Shown here piece by piece: positions 17,486 to 27,905 of a DNA stretch of 64,000 bases (positions are counted from its first letter, which is position 1; each line of letters begins with the position of its first letter). The DNA lies in assembly GCA_019419865.1 (NCBI GenBank), contig JAHZIG010000002.1, positions 124,001 to 188,000 on the forward strand, written 5' to 3'. The translations under genes and the position numbers were made by a program. This DNA comes from Clostridiales bacterium (GTDB taxonomy: Bacteria; Bacillota; Clostridia; Monoglobales; Monoglobaceae). The notes under the pieces are model-generated. The model searched no databases and had not been told where the DNA came from. It saw only the letters and a list, made by a program, of their open reading frames with translations.

Positions 17486-20400
17486 TTAAATTAAACCATA
17501 TATTACTTTCGCGGCCTGAGCTCTCTCTGCTACGCCTGTCGGGTCGAGCATTCCGTCGCCCACGCCGTTTATTATTCCTGCACAATACATTTCTTTTACC
17601 GCTTCTACTGCATAATCAGCTATATCACTCTGGTCAATAAAGTCGGTATATTCCTTTACTTTATCTACAGTTACGCCAAACGTATTAAGCGTCCTATACG
17701 ACATAACCATCATATCCTGACGCGAGATCGGATCGTTAACTCCAAACGTGCCGTCGCCGTTACCTTGTACTATACCCAAAGATACCGCCTTGCAGATCTT
17801 ATCGGTATACCACTCGTTGTCGGCTACGTCGCTGAACTCCGACGCCTCTTCGCCGCTTGCAGTCACGTCCTGTCCGAACGCTCTCATCAGCATGGTTACA
17901 AACTCGGCGCGCGTTACCTGGTCTGCCGGCGCAAACTGCCCGTTTCCAATTCCGGTTACTATGCCTTTTTCAGCCAGAGATTTAACGGCTTCAACAGCCC
18001 ATTCGTATCCGACCATGTCGGTAAACTCTGTAGTAGCCGCCGGAGTAGCTTCAGGCGTTGCTGTAGCTTCAGGATCTGCCGTAACCTCGGGAGCCGGCGA
18101 TGCAGTCGCAGTTGTATCGCCTCCGCCGCCGATTCCGCCTCCGTTACCGCCGCCGGTTCCGCCTCCGCCTGCAATTGTGGGCGGTACCGGTGTTATCGGG
18201 GTATCGCTAGTACCGTCGCCGACAAACGCTCTGATCGACGCTACATTTACCCATGAATAACCGTCGTTACGGGACTTGATCTCTATCTTACCTATGTTGT
18301 ACGGTTCCTCAACATCCTCGCTGAACGTACCTACCTGGTATATCAAATCGTCGTCTTTATATACCTGAACGTTGTTGTTAAGCGGATCTATGACCAATCT
18401 AACGGTTATAAAATCCGTACTGCCTTTCTCATAATACCATATGCCATGCAGGGTCTTATCCGTGTCCTCCTGTCTGGAGAACTTAGCGTCGCCGTATACG
18501 GACGTGTATCTGTACGTCGAGCTTGAATATCCTGTTCCGCTCGGCAATACCGCGTTACTATTTCCTGCGCCCTTGACTGTTGTTCCGGATTTATACGTCG
18601 AGATCGGAGTCGAATTATACTCAAAGCTGCCGGTCTCCACCGTTCCGTCGTATCTGCCGTTTTCTTCGCTTATCGGCGTAGACGAACTGTTAAAGAACAA
18701 CGAGAACACGTTATCCCACAATGCGGATATCGTCGAATCCTTCTCCTCGTTCATTATTGAATCCTTGAAGAAGTTCAGCTGGACTGTGTTGTGTTCGTCG
18801 GATCCGTCGCCGTCTACGTCCTCCTGTCTGTTAAGCGCGTCAGTCTGTTTTTGATATAACACTTTAAGCTTGACTTCAAACGTGAACTTCTCCTCCTGCG
18901 TTACCGGAAGTTTAAGATGAGTGTTTACGCCGTGCGAGTTTGTCTCATCAAGTAGCTGCAGAACCCATTCTCCTGTATCAGGATCTTGCTGCATAGAACC
19001 CTTACCGCCAAGATCGTAAATATACTCGTTTTGCATATACGATTCTCTCTCTTCGGCCGTCATATCATTAAACGTATAATTAAATATCGTGCCCGAAGGA
19101 ACTACCTCGATCTCGTCCGACGCAGTCCGACCGTTTTTGTTAACGGCTACTACAATAAAGTAGTACGGAATATTATTTTCAAGTTCCGTTATGATTTGAC
19201 TGTCCGTTCTTACATCAAGACCCGAAATATTATATGCATAGGCGTCTATATCTCCGCCATGCGACGTGGTGTCATAATAAATGCTATAGCTCTCGTCTGT
19301 CGCGACGTCGCCAACCCAGTTAAGCCTTACCTGATTTACGTACGGCACCGTATTGGTGATCGTGGGCTTCGAAGGAAGGATATCAGCCGCTCCCTCCGGA
19401 GCCTCCGTTGTGGTAAACGTCATACTTTTCTCCGTACTGTTCCCATTCGCGTTATACTCCGCGACAGTCGTGTTAGAGTTCTCATCCACAGCTGTTACCT
19501 TATAATAATACGTAGTATCAGGCTCGAGATCTACCAAGGTTATAGCGTGATACGTATGATAGTAGTCTGTCGAGCTGTCATATTGCAACGCCTCGCTGTT
19601 GGTATAGACGCCCGGCTCTGTTCCGTATTCTATTACGCAAGTCGTTCTGTAGTCTGTGTTCCAGTATACCTGCGCCGTGGAATAACCAAGATTGTTAACT
19701 TTGAAGTTTTCTACTGTAGCCGGAGTGTTATCGGTTGCAAGCGGCTGGTCGCCCGCCATAAACGCCAAGAAATCTTCAATATATGTATATCCGGTCTCTT
19801 CGTCTATCAGGTTAGCGCAGAACTGTTGCTTATTCCAACCCTTATACTCTTTATACCAATCCGCTATACCGTCGCCCATGCTGTCCCAAACGATTTCAGT
19901 AGACATATACTCTTTCCACTCTTCTTCGCTCGCATCCTCAGCCGGTTCCGGATAATTCGATTTTCTATACTTATCCATAAACTCTGCAACGTCCGGGAAA
20001 TCTTCATATACCCAATCGCTCGGATACAGATCCGCCACAGTTCTCTTAGAGGCGATATACATATCCTCCATAGAGATAAGCGAATACCTTGTCTCGTCGT
20101 AGTCGCCGTTCGTCGTTGTCACTGTGCGGCCAAGCTTATTATCGTATAACGTATAGACAGTCTCTTGACCTGCCGCGCCTGTATACTCGCCCCACCAATC
20201 GCCAACTTCAAAGTCGGTGGTATACGTATACTTCGACGAGTTATTCTTAACATCGGTATAATTATCCCAATCGACAGGCTTAGTCTCCCCCGAGCTTGTG
20301 CCCGCACCCTTTAGTACGGGACCTTCGCCCTGTCTTACAGTCCATGTTCTTGACGTCTTATATTCGCTGTAATCAAGACCGGTACGATACTCAAGTTCTT

Positions 20401-23400
20401 CAAAGAACGGGGTTACCTCTTCCTTTGATAACGTCGCCTTTGTCGCCGTGCCACCCTCGGCCTCTTTCATTATCATTGTATCATAAAGATCTCTTGCCGG
20501 TTTTGTCGCGCCCATACCGTTGTTTTCATCAAGCGCATAATCCATTATACTGCTCTTTGAACCGCTAAGAACCTCGCCGCGCGGAGCAGGGAACGGATAC
20601 GTCATATAAGTGAACGTTGCGCCCGGAGACGTCTTATTGTTGTTATCGTATGAAACCGGATTCTCATCCCACTCGGTAAGCGTTACGTTGCTGAGATCGT
20701 AATCCGTACCCGCTGAACCGTTGGTCTCACCAAATGTTAGTACTCTCTCAAACTTCGGTCCCGAACTATTCTGAGTAGCAGTCTCCTGCAGGCTTTCGCC
20801 GCCACCTGAGCCGTAGTTGTCCTCGAAGTAACACATAACGCCGCCTGCGTACTCACGACCGCGGCCCATTCTGTAAGGCGTTCCATTCGAAAGACTCGGA
20901 CCCTTACGAGCGTAGTTACCGTGAACGTTCATCTTTGAGTTCCTGTTCATCCACTCATAGTTGTATAAGTCGAAACCGTTACCGCAGTTATACAACAGGT
21001 TATTGTACGCGTCTATCCAGTCCGCGTCTGTAATACGCGGCGAACGCTGCGTACTGTCGCCTACGAAGTTCTTTACAAACGAGACCTTTTTAGCGCCCTC
21101 GTTGATCATTCCTATATAAGCGTGACCGCCCTTCTCATGAGGCGAGTTCTGTAGCAGCGACTTTCCGAATATTGTATTCGACAGCGTTATATATTCGCCC
21201 GTAGCGCGGAAAGCCATGTCGATCGCCCATTGAAGCGAACAGTGGTCAATAATTACGTTTGTAGAGTTACCGATACTGAGCGGATCGGATTGATACAGCT
21301 CGTTGTCAGCCTTAACGTCGCCTATACGGATCTTTATATGTCTGATTATAACGTCGTGCGCCGCGCTTACAGTGAGACCGTATCCTTTGAGCGTAATACC
21401 CGGATAGGGCGCCGTCTGGCCGGCTACCGTTACGTTCGAGCATCTCTCGCCCTTGATCGATATCTCACGGCCAAGATCCGACAGATCTATTACGCCGCCA
21501 ACGTCAAATACGATCGTTCTCGGTCCCTGAACTTCTTCCAAACCGTATGTAAGAGAACCCGGTCCATATGAGTTCAGGTTAGTTACATGATAGACCTGAC
21601 CGCCGCGGCCGCCCTCGGAGTATGCGCCGTAACCCTCTACGCCCGGATAAGCCTTGAGAGCGTCCTCAGGCTGGATCGTAAGCGCGAAATCCTTTGTAAG
21701 CGTTACGGAACCTATGCTAAGATGCGCGGTAAGAGTTACGTTCGCCGCGTTTGAGTTCATATCGGGTCTGGTTATTACCGCCTGATAGCCTTCCGCCTCA
21801 GTCGCTACTCCTTCGCTTACGTTGCCTTCGTCGTCTATCTCTATATCCGATTCATAGTTCTTTTCTATCTTTACATAATTCTCGTCCGACGACGTCCATG
21901 TAATCGTCGTGAACTTACTGCCTTTCTCGGGGAGGTATATGCTCGACTGTCTTATATTAGTCAAGTCGACTCCGCCGATCAAAAGCTTGCTTATATCGTA
22001 TTGAATTTTCTCTTCGTCCGTCTCAGGGTCTCTCGCCGCAACAAAGACTCTGAACGTTACTTCCTGGCTCGCGCCGCCAAAACTTACCGTAGCCGTAAGA
22101 TCTATGCCCACGCTGTCTTCGCCCGCGTAGCTCGGATTGGTCACGGTCGCGTTTCCTTCAGCGTCTATGCTTATTACGCTCGGATCCGAAGAGGTCCATG
22201 TTACCGTCGAGCCGTTCTCGCCGGCCGTCTGCAGCTTAAACGCCGAACCGACGTTATCCACATCGAGATCTGCCGGAAGCGCTACCTGCGCCGCGTCGGC
22301 CGCGACTTTTTCAGCGTCGCTAGTCGGCGCGTTCTCCGGTATTGTCAGTACAAACGACTTAGTAGCCGCCGCGTTTCCTTTTGAAAGAGACGCCGTTATT
22401 CTTACCGTATACGCCCCCGCTCCGGTATACGCCGGTCTTGTTACCGTAACGTTACCGTTTGCGTCGATGGAAACTATATCCGTGTTATCGGACGACCACG
22501 TTATGGTCGAGCCGTTGCCGCCTACTACCGGCATGGTAAAGCCGTCGGTGACGTTGCTCGCATCCACTCCGCTCGGCAAAGCGAGCTGGTCTTTATCCTG
22601 ACCGACGCTCACCATATCGCCTCTGAAATCGTTGTTATCGACAAGCTTAACGTTATCGACAAGCAGAGTTCCCAGCGACTTGACGTCGTTCATGACCTCG
22701 AAACCTACGCCGTATATCTCGGCGGGATCCCCAATGTTGTCGGGATTAAGAGCCAGATTTGAGCTTCTTCTCTTCTCCGTACCGTCCGGATTGTATACTA
22801 CAAGAGTATATGTTCCGGCGTTGGTGTCAACGATCACTTTAAAGGTGTACCACTCGTTGCTGCTCATGAAATAGTTGGAATCTTTATCGTCCTTGGAGGC
22901 GCCGTCCCAGTTCTGTATACCCTGACCTTCTATTACAGTAGTGGTCGGGTCCACCGACTCGCCGCCGTTATCCCAGAAATACGAACGGGTGACAAAATCG
23001 ACGACCGGCGGATCCAGAAGTTCTACGCCGTCCGCTCCAAACAGATATATACCCATTCTTCCCGCCTTGGTTACCTTAAGATCTGCCGAGACCTCAAAGT
23101 TTCCGTATTCAGCGGTATCCGGAAAAACGTATTGAGCAAGCAACGTGTCGTCGCCCGCCGCAAACGATCCGTTAGAAGCTCCGTTAAGGTTCTTCTGAAG
23201 CTGCAACACCTTGCCTCTCTCGGGATCCTCGGCTATCTGAATCGTACTTGTGCTCTGATTACCGCTCTTACTCGAGATGGCAAAATCCCAGCCGTCCACT
23301 TCGGTCGCGCCTACCGTCTGATCTTCAAAATCGATATTAAATACCGTAGCCAGGCTCTCGTCCGCCAAATGCACGTCCTCGTCGATCGCGTAGAACTCGG

Positions 23401-23704
23401 TCACCGAGCTGCTGTTGTCCACCAACGCGCCCGACGCCTCGCTGTCTTCCGTCTCGGTCATTACGTCCGCGTCCAATATAGTAGAACCGTAATCGTCCGG
23501 CAAATCGACCATATTGCCTTCCGAGTCGATCGCGTAATTCAAGTCCGTCTCGTTGCTCTCTTCAGCGGAACTCTGCGCCTCCGACGATACTTCCGCGCCG
23601 GCGGTCGCATCTCCTTCCGCAAACACATAGCTCGGAGCAACTTGAAGAACGAACATTAATGCGATCAAAGCGGACACGATTGCCCTTGCCTTTCCTTTAA
23701 GCAT
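17486..23704 (-). CDS. Giant cell-surface pectate lyase (PL1) with Ig-like, FN3 and SLH domains
   Basis: A 2072-residue exported enzyme predicted to cleave homogalacturonan by beta-elimination at the cell surface. Order: signal peptide (1-29), acidic N-terminal region, a LamG/concanavalin-like module (~120-360), two or three atrophied Ig-like repeats (~365-680, TWTSSDPSVISIDAEGNATV), a PL1-type beta-helix (~685-940) starting YPGVEGYGAYSEGGRGGQVY and containing HDVIIRHIKIRIG, IIDHCSLQWAID and RSPRITDADW (the RxPR arginine), then FN3-like domains (~1330-1510), a second lectin-like module, a Gly-rich linker and three SLH repeats (~1890-2072). It is the first gene of a two-gene operon with a good promoter at 23838-23866. 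Confidence 0.9.
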   Translation of the reverse strand: MLKGKARAIVSALIALMFVLQVAPSYVFAEGDATAGAEVSSEAQSSAEESNETDLNYAIDSEGNMVDLPDDYGSTILDADVMTETEDSEASGALVDNSSSVTEFYAIDEDVHLADESLATVFNIDFEDQTVGATEVDGWDFAISSKSGNQSTSTIQIAEDPERGKVLQLQKNLNGASNGSFAAGDDTLLAQYVFPDTAEYGNFEVSADLKVTKAGRMGIYLFGADGVELLDPPVVDFVTRSYFWDNGGESVDPTTTVIEGQGIQNWDGASKDDKDSNYFMSSNEWYTFKVIVDTNAGTYTLVVYNPDGTEKRRSSNLALNPDNIGDPAEIYGVGFEVMNDVKSLGTLLVDNVKLVDNNDFRGDMVSVGQDKDQLALPSGVDASNVTDGFTMPVVGGNGSTITWSSDNTDIVSIDANGNVTVTRPAYTGAGAYTVRITASLSKGNAAATKSFVLTIPENAPTSDAEKVAADAAQVALPADLDVDNVGSAFKLQTAGENGSTVTWTSSDPSVISIDAEGNATVTNPSYAGEDSVGIDLTATVSFGGASQEVTFRVFVAARDPETDEEKIQYDISKLLIGGVDLTNIRQSSIYLPEKGSKFTTITWTSSDENYVKIEKNYESDIEIDDEGNVSEGVATEAEGYQAVITRPDMNSNAANVTLTAHLSIGSVTLTKDFALTIQPEDALKAYPGVEGYGAYSEGGRGGQVYHVTNLNSYGPGSLTYGLEEVQGPRTIVFDVGGVIDLSDLGREISIKGERCSNVTVAGQTAPYPGITLKGYGLTVSAAHDVIIRHIKIRIGDVKADNELYQSDPLSIGNSTNVIIDHCSLQWAIDMAFRATGEYITLSNTIFGKSLLQNSPHEKGGHAYIGMINEGAKKVSFVKNFVGDSTQRSPRITDADWIDAYNNLLYNCGNGFDLYNYEWMNRNSKMNVHGNYARKGPSLSNGTPYRMGRGREYAGGVMCYFEDNYGSGGGESLQETATQNSSGPKFERVLTFGETNGSAGTDYDLSNVTLTEWDENPVSYDNNNKTSPGATFTYMTYPFPAPRGEVLSGSKSSIMDYALDENNGMGATKPARDLYDTMIMKEAEGGTATKATLSKEEVTPFFEELEYRTGLDYSEYKTSRTWTVRQGEGPVLKGAGTSSGETKPVDWDNYTDVKNNSSKYTYTTDFEVGDWWGEYTGAAGQETVYTLYDNKLGRTVTTTNGDYDETRYSLISMEDMYIASKRTVADLYPSDWVYEDFPDVAEFMDKYRKSNYPEPAEDASEEEWKEYMSTEIVWDSMGDGIADWYKEYKGWNKQQFCANLIDEETGYTYIEDFLAFMAGDQPLATDNTPATVENFKVNNLGYSTAQVYWNTDYRTTCVIEYGTEPGVYTNSEALQYDSSTDYYHTYHAITLVDLEPDTTYYYKVTAVDENSNTTVAEYNANGNSTEKSMTFTTTEAPEGAADILPSKPTITNTVPYVNQVRLNWVGDVATDESYSIYYDTTSHGGDIDAYAYNISGLDVRTDSQIITELENNIPYYFIVVAVNKNGRTASDEIEVVPSGTIFNYTFNDMTAEERESYMQNEYIYDLGGKGSMQQDPDTGEWVLQLLDETNSHGVNTHLKLPVTQEEKFTFEVKLKVLYQKQTDALNRQEDVDGDGSDEHNTVQLNFFKDSIMNEEKDSTISALWDNVFSLFFNSSSTPISEENGRYDGTVETGSFEYNSTPISTYKSGTTVKGAGNSNAVLPSGTGYSSSTYRYTSVYGDAKFSRQEDTDKTLHGIWYYEKGSTDFITVRLVIDPLNNNVQVYKDDDLIYQVGTFSEDVEEPYNIGKIEIKSRNDGYSWVNVASIRAFVGDGTSDTPITPVPPTIAGGGGTGGGNGGGIGGGGDTTATASPAPEVTADPEATATPEATPAATTEFTDMVGYEWAVEAVKSLAEKGIVTGIGNGQFAPADQVTRAEFVTMLMRAFGQDVTASGEEASEFSDVADNEWYTDKICKAVSLGIVQGNGDGTFGVNDPISRQDMMVMSYRTLNTFGVTVDKVKEYTDFIDQSDIADYAVEAVKEMYCAGIINGVGDGMLDPTGVAERAQAAKVIYGLI

Positions 23705-23837
23705 TAAAATTCCCCCTTAATATTCTTAGTTTTCAAGTTGATATTATGATAAATTTAATTTTTAACTATAGCCATTACGTCTTAATCTATTAATGTCGAT
23801 TATCATATTGAACAAATTCCCTAATTCTACACACTTC

Positions 23838-23866
23838 ATTATAATGCATTTCTAACATAAAGTCAA
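23838..23866 (-). promoter_or_regulatory. SigA promoter of the pectate lyase operon
   Basis: Minus strand TTGACT (23861-23866), 17 bp, TATAAT (23838-23843). It gives a leader of about 130 bases before the AAGGGGGA ribosome site. The rest of 23705-24023 holds no gene. Confidence 0.8.
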
Positions 23867-24023
23867 TGAAACATTTAACTAAACACAAATTCCCCACAAG
23901 ATATACAGTTATTTTGGCGTAAATTTTATACATACCGATTATTTTATGCCGTTTTACTAGGCTTAATTTATAGTTGACTCAAAGTCAAATTTACACTTTC
24001 TTAGCTATAGCGATTCTTAGGAC

Positions 24024-24054
24024 GAAAAAACGCGTTCCTAGCTATGGAACGCGC
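24024..24054 (-). terminator. Rho-independent terminator of sigG
   Basis: Minus strand GCGTTCC / GGAACGC stem around ATAGCTA, followed by GTTTTTT. Confidence 0.8.
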
Positions 24055-24075
24055 GTGAAGTTCAGTTATATATCC

Positions 24076-24855
24076 TTATGGAGCCAAATTTTTCTTCATA
24101 TGATTAAGAGCGTTTTTTTCCAGTCTCGAGACCTGCGCCTGGGATATGCCTATCTCTCCCGCCACCTCGGTCTGAGTCTTGCCCTCGAAAAATCTGAGGT
24201 TGATAATATGTCTTTCCCTCTCTCCAAGCCGGTTTATCGCCTCTTTGAGAGATAGGTTTTCTATCCATGATTCGTCGATATTCTTCTCGTCCTTTACCTG
24301 ATCCATCACAAATATAGCGTCGCTGCCGTCGTGATACACCGGTTCGTGCAGCGAGACCGGTTCGGTGATCGCGTCGAGCGCCATGGATATCTCGTGAGGC
24401 TTCACGCCCAGCTCGGCGGCTATCTGCGCGATCGTGGGCTCCCGGCCGCTCGCGTTGGTCAGTCTCTCTTTTGCCGCGAGCGCTTTATAGGCAGTATCCC
24501 TTACCGATCTGCTCACTCTGATCGAATTATTATCCCTGAGATATCGCCTTATCTCGCCTATTATCATAGGCACCGCGTAGGTCGAGAACTTAACGTTATG
24601 CGAGACGTCGAAGTTTTCAACCGCTTTTATAAGACCTATGCAGCCTATCTGGAACAGGTCGTCCACATTCTCTCCCCTGTTGTTGAATCTCCTTATCACG
24701 CTGAGCACAAGCCTTAGATTACCGTATATAAACTTCTGCCGCGCCTCCTTATCGCCGTTCTTTACCCTCTCCAAAAGATCGGTCTTCTCCTCCTCGCTCA
24801 GGATAGGCAGCCGCGACGTATTGACCCCACATATTTCAACCTTGCTGTTTCTCAT
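24076..24855 (-). CDS. sigG: Forespore RNA polymerase sigma factor SigG
   Basis: Late forespore sigma factor of sporulation, 259 residues. The SigG signature MRNSKVEICGVNTSRLPIL at the N-terminus separates it from SigF. Region 2 is NLRLVLSVIRRFNNRGENVD with DLFQIGCIGLIKAVENFD; region 4 HTH is KTQTEVAGEIGISQAQVSRL. All core regions are intact. It shows that the organism can sporulate, together with yqfC, yqfD and the ylbJ-like gene. A possible SigF/G-like pair (GTATA, 15 bp, CAAATAC) lies upstream around 24893-24918 but is weak. Confidence 0.96.
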   Translation of the reverse strand: MRNSKVEICGVNTSRLPILSEEEKTDLLERVKNGDKEARQKFIYGNLRLVLSVIRRFNNRGENVDDLFQIGCIGLIKAVENFDVSHNVKFSTYAVPMIIGEIRRYLRDNNSIRVSRSVRDTAYKALAAKERLTNASGREPTIAQIAAELGVKPHEISMALDAITEPVSLHEPVYHDGSDAIFVMDQVKDEKNIDESWIENLSLKEAINRLGERERHIINLRFFEGKTQTEVAGEIGISQAQVSRLEKNALNHMKKNLAP

Positions 24856-24972
24856 ATGCTTTTATACTCCTTATGCTTTGTCATAAATAAAGTATTTGCA
24901 TACCTGATAAATTTATACAGCTAAAGCGGATACAAATTTTGCCTAAAATCTATCCCGCGTCTTAAATCAGAC

Positions 24973-25001
24973 TTTAAATTTGAGAAGCTATATGGTATAA
25001 T
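24973..25001 (+). promoter_or_regulatory. Promoter of the aldo/keto reductase gene
   Basis: Extended -10 TGGTATAAT (24993-25001) with a weak -35 TTTAAA (24973-24978) at 17 bp. Confidence 0.55.
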
Positions 25002-25081
25002 TTTATTGCACAGCTTGAAATCAAAATATATGATTATACATCATACTGCTAAAATTGGATAAAATATTAAGGAGGCGCGAT

Positions 25082-26212
25082 ATGCGATACAGAAAATTCG
25101 GACAAACAGGCGCCGAGGTATCGGCTCTGGGACTCGGTTGTATGAGGTTTCCCACGATACAGGATGGGGAAAAGCGGAAGATTGACGACAAACAAGCGTT
25201 TGAGATGATAAAATACGCCTATGAAAACGGCGTCAATTACTACGATACGGCCTACACTTACCACGACGGCAAAAGCGAGACGTTTTTGGGCGAAGCTTTA
25301 AATCGGCTCGGCGTAAGAGATAAAGTATATATCGCGGATAAATCGCCGCTCTGGCTGGTAAATTCGCCCGAAGACTTCGACAGGATCTTCGACGAACAGC
25401 TAAATCGGCTCCAAACCGACTATATCGACTTCTATCTCCTGCACAGCATGTGCAAGGATTACTGGGATAAGACGAAGAAATTCGACATACTCGAAAAATG
25501 CGAGCGGCTCAAAAGCGAAGGAAAGATCAGACATTTCGGCTTCTCGTTTCACGACGAGTTCGACGTTTTTAAGGAGATCGTAGACTCGTATGATAAATGG
25601 GAGTTCTGCCAGATACAATTCAACTACGCCGATACCAAGATCCAAGCCGGACTTAAAGGCCTTGAGTACGCGACCGGAAAAGGTCTCGGCGTCGTGATAA
25701 TGGAACCGATCAAAGGCGGCAAGCTCGCGGATCCCGCGGCGCATATAAAAGAAGCGCTGGGCGGCGCAAGGACTCCGGTCGAAAGCGCGCTCGATTTCGT
25801 CTGGAACTACGAAGAGGTCTCCCTCCTGCTCAGCGGAATGAGCGATATGGAACAGCTAAAAGAAAATATCCGGCTCGCGGATAAGTCGGCGCCGGGATCG
25901 CTTACAGAATCGGAGCGGAGCGCGATAATGAAGGCGGGCGAACTGTTCAACAGCGCGACCCTCGTCCAATGCACGGGCTGCAGATACTGCACGCCCTGCC
26001 CCGGCGGATTGGATATACCTAAAATATTTTCACTCTACAACAAGTCCGGCCTCGAATACACCTGGGAAGGCGACTCGAAAAAGGAATACGACAAACTCCC
26101 CGTCCGCGCGGATTCATGTCTGACCTGCGGCAAGTGCGAGGACGTATGTCCGCAGAGTCTCCCGATCGTTACCTTGATGGGCGACATAGACCGCCGCTTT
26201 AACGGCCGATAA
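25082..26212 (+). CDS. Aldo/keto reductase with C-terminal 4Fe-4S domain
   Basis: NAD(P)H-dependent oxidoreductase, about 376 residues. The N-terminal ~280 residues are an aldo/keto reductase barrel (MRYRKFGQTGAEVSALGLGC, catalytic region NYYDTAYTYHDGKSE). The C-terminus has ferredoxin-like cysteines: CTGCRYCTPCP near residue 300 and CLTCGKCEDVCPQ near 350, fitting two iron-sulfur clusters. This fusion is common in anaerobes; the electron partner and substrate are unknown. The start at 25082 is favoured because AAGGAGG lies 6 bases upstream; the longer frame from 25055 begins with a TTG inside the leader. Confidence 0.9.
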   Translation: MRYRKFGQTGAEVSALGLGCMRFPTIQDGEKRKIDDKQAFEMIKYAYENGVNYYDTAYTYHDGKSETFLGEALNRLGVRDKVYIADKSPLWLVNSPEDFDRIFDEQLNRLQTDYIDFYLLHSMCKDYWDKTKKFDILEKCERLKSEGKIRHFGFSFHDEFDVFKEIVDSYDKWEFCQIQFNYADTKIQAGLKGLEYATGKGLGVVIMEPIKGGKLADPAAHIKEALGGARTPVESALDFVWNYEEVSLLLSGMSDMEQLKENIRLADKSAPGSLTESERSAIMKAGELFNSATLVQCTGCRYCTPCPGGLDIPKIFSLYNKSGLEYTWEGDSKKEYDKLPVRADSCLTCGKCEDVCPQSLPIVTLMGDIDRRFNGR

Positions 26213-26348
26213 GTCCTTTATATAAGACCTATACGCCGCGTATATTATAAATAGGAAATAACTCATGCCAAATATCAGTATTTCCACCGCGCCGCGCCCC
26301 GCTATTTCGTCTTTTCAGACGACGCGCTCCGTCGGCTAAACGTTTGTC

Positions 26349-26394
26349 TTGACACGCCGATATATTATGATATAATAACTCATATATATTGAGT
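26349..26394 (+). promoter_or_regulatory. Consensus promoter and inverted-repeat operator of metY-cysK
   Basis: TTGACA (26349-26354), 16 bp, TATAAT (26371-26376). Directly after the -10, ACTCA (26378-26382) and TGAGT (26390-26394) form a 5-bp inverted repeat with 7 bp between, placed where a repressor would block initiation. The ~105-base leader that follows has a short GC hairpin (GGATCCG..CGGGTCC). An Rrf2/CymR-type sulfur repressor would fit, by inference only. Confidence 0.65.
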
Positions 26395-26500
26395 AGGAAT
26401 TAATACTTAAGGCATACATAGGATCCGGCTAAATCGGGTCCTCGGACGCGGCGATACAAAGGCGCGGCCAATACGAGATACAGAAAGGCTGATAATAACA

Positions 26501-27793
26501 ATGAGCGATAAGAACAGAAATTGGAGATTTGAGACAATACAACTTCACGCCGGGCAGGAGACGGCGGATCCGGCGACCGACGCGAGAGCGGTTCCGATCT
26601 ACGCGAGCACGTCGTTTGTGTTCAGGGATTCGGACGACGCCGCGGACAGATTTGCGCTGAAGGCGGCGGGGAACATCTACGCCCGGCTCACAAACCCGAC
26701 CCAGGCGGTATTCGAGGAACGGATAGCGGCGCTCGAGGGCGGTTCGGCGGCGCTGGCGGTCGCGAGCGGAATGGCCGCGCTCGACTATACATTCAGGACG
26801 CTGGCCAAAAGCGGCGATCACATCGTCGCGTCGAATACGATATACGGCGGCACGTATAATCTTTTGGCGCACACTCTGCCGGACTTCGGGATAGAGACGA
26901 CCTTTGTCGATCCCTACGAGGAGGGCGGCTTTGAAAACGCCGTCCGCGAGAACACTAAGGCGATCTTCGTCGAAACGCTTGGAAACCCCAACTCCAACGT
27001 AGTCGATATAGAGGCCGCAGCCTCGGTCGCCCATAAACATAATATCCCGTTGGTCGTAGACTCCACATTTACCACGCCCTATCTGATAAGGCCTATAGAA
27101 CACGGCGCGGATATCGTCGTACACTCGGCCACAAAATTCATCGGCGGTCACGGGACCGCGCTCGGCGGCGTGATAGTAGACGGCGGGAACTTCGACTGGA
27201 AGGCGAGCGGAAAATTCAGACAGCTGACCGAACCGAACGAAAGCTATCACGGGGTGAGTTTCGCGGACGCGGCAGGAAAGGCGGCGTTCGCTACGGCGGT
27301 AAGAGCGCTTCTGCTCAGAGACAGCGGCGCGGCGATCTCGCCGTTCAACGCGTTCCTCCTGCTTCAGGGACTCGAAACGCTCTCGCTCAGAGTCGAGCGG
27401 CATGTGGAGAACGCGCTTAAAATAGTGGAATACCTAAACGCTCACCCGAAAGTTGCGGCGGTACATCACCCGTCGCTTGAGAGCGAGCCGAGCCATAAAC
27501 TCTATGAGAAATATTTTCCAAACGGCGCTGGGTCGATATTCACCTTTGAGATAAAAGGCGGAGAGACGGAAGCGAAGCGTTTTATCGATAATATAGAGAT
27601 ATTCTCCCTGCTCGCCAACGTCGCCGACTCTAAGTCGCTGATAATCCACCCGGCCACTACGACTCACGCGCAGCTCAGCGAGTCCGAAAAGGCGGAACAG
27701 GGGATAAAACCGAACACCATCAGGCTTTCGATCGGCGCCGAGAACGCCGACGACTTGATAGAGGCGCTCAGCGACGCATTCGATACGGTCTGA
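26501..27793 (+). CDS. metY: O-acetylhomoserine sulfhydrylase
   Basis: PLP enzyme of the Cys/Met metabolism family making homocysteine from O-acetylhomoserine and sulfide. 430 residues, typical for MetY. Starts [40 protein letters not shown] and the lysine motif [18 protein letters not shown] (Lys near residue 211) are intact. The cysK gene follows 112 bases later in the same direction, giving a sulfide assimilation pair. An AAAGG ribosome site lies before the ATG. No metA or cysE is seen in the window. Confidence 0.93.
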   Translation: MSDKNRNWRFETIQLHAGQETADPATDARAVPIYASTSFVFRDSDDAADRFALKAAGNIYARLTNPTQAVFEERIAALEGGSAALAVASGMAALDYTFRTLAKSGDHIVASNTIYGGTYNLLAHTLPDFGIETTFVDPYEEGGFENAVRENTKAIFVETLGNPNSNVVDIEAAASVAHKHNIPLVVDSTFTTPYLIRPIEHGADIVVHSATKFIGGHGTALGGVIVDGGNFDWKASGKFRQLTEPNESYHGVSFADAAGKAAFATAVRALLLRDSGAAISPFNAFLLLQGLETLSLRVERHVENALKIVEYLNAHPKVAAVHHPSLESEPSHKLYEKYFPNGAGSIFTFEIKGGETEAKRFIDNIEIFSLLANVADSKSLIIHPATTTHAQLSESEKAEQGIKPNTIRLSIGAENADDLIEALSDAFDTV

Positions 27794-27905
27794 TCCCGAA
27801 ACTATCGGAATGGCGGTATATCGCTAAATATTTTATAATAAACGGAACATTTTGCAACACAAATATAATTGCACAGCGCAAATACAGAGAAAGGATTGGT
27901 CGAAT

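Noticed and set aside
17748..18260. Long open frames on the plus strand opposite the pectate lyase
   Set aside because: They mirror the Gly/Pro/Ala-rich linker and SLH region of the real gene, have no ribosome site and give low-complexity proteins.
26377..26500. SAM or T-box leader before metY
   Set aside because: No SAM-I core, no GGTGG T-box antiterminator sequence and no terminator in the leader.
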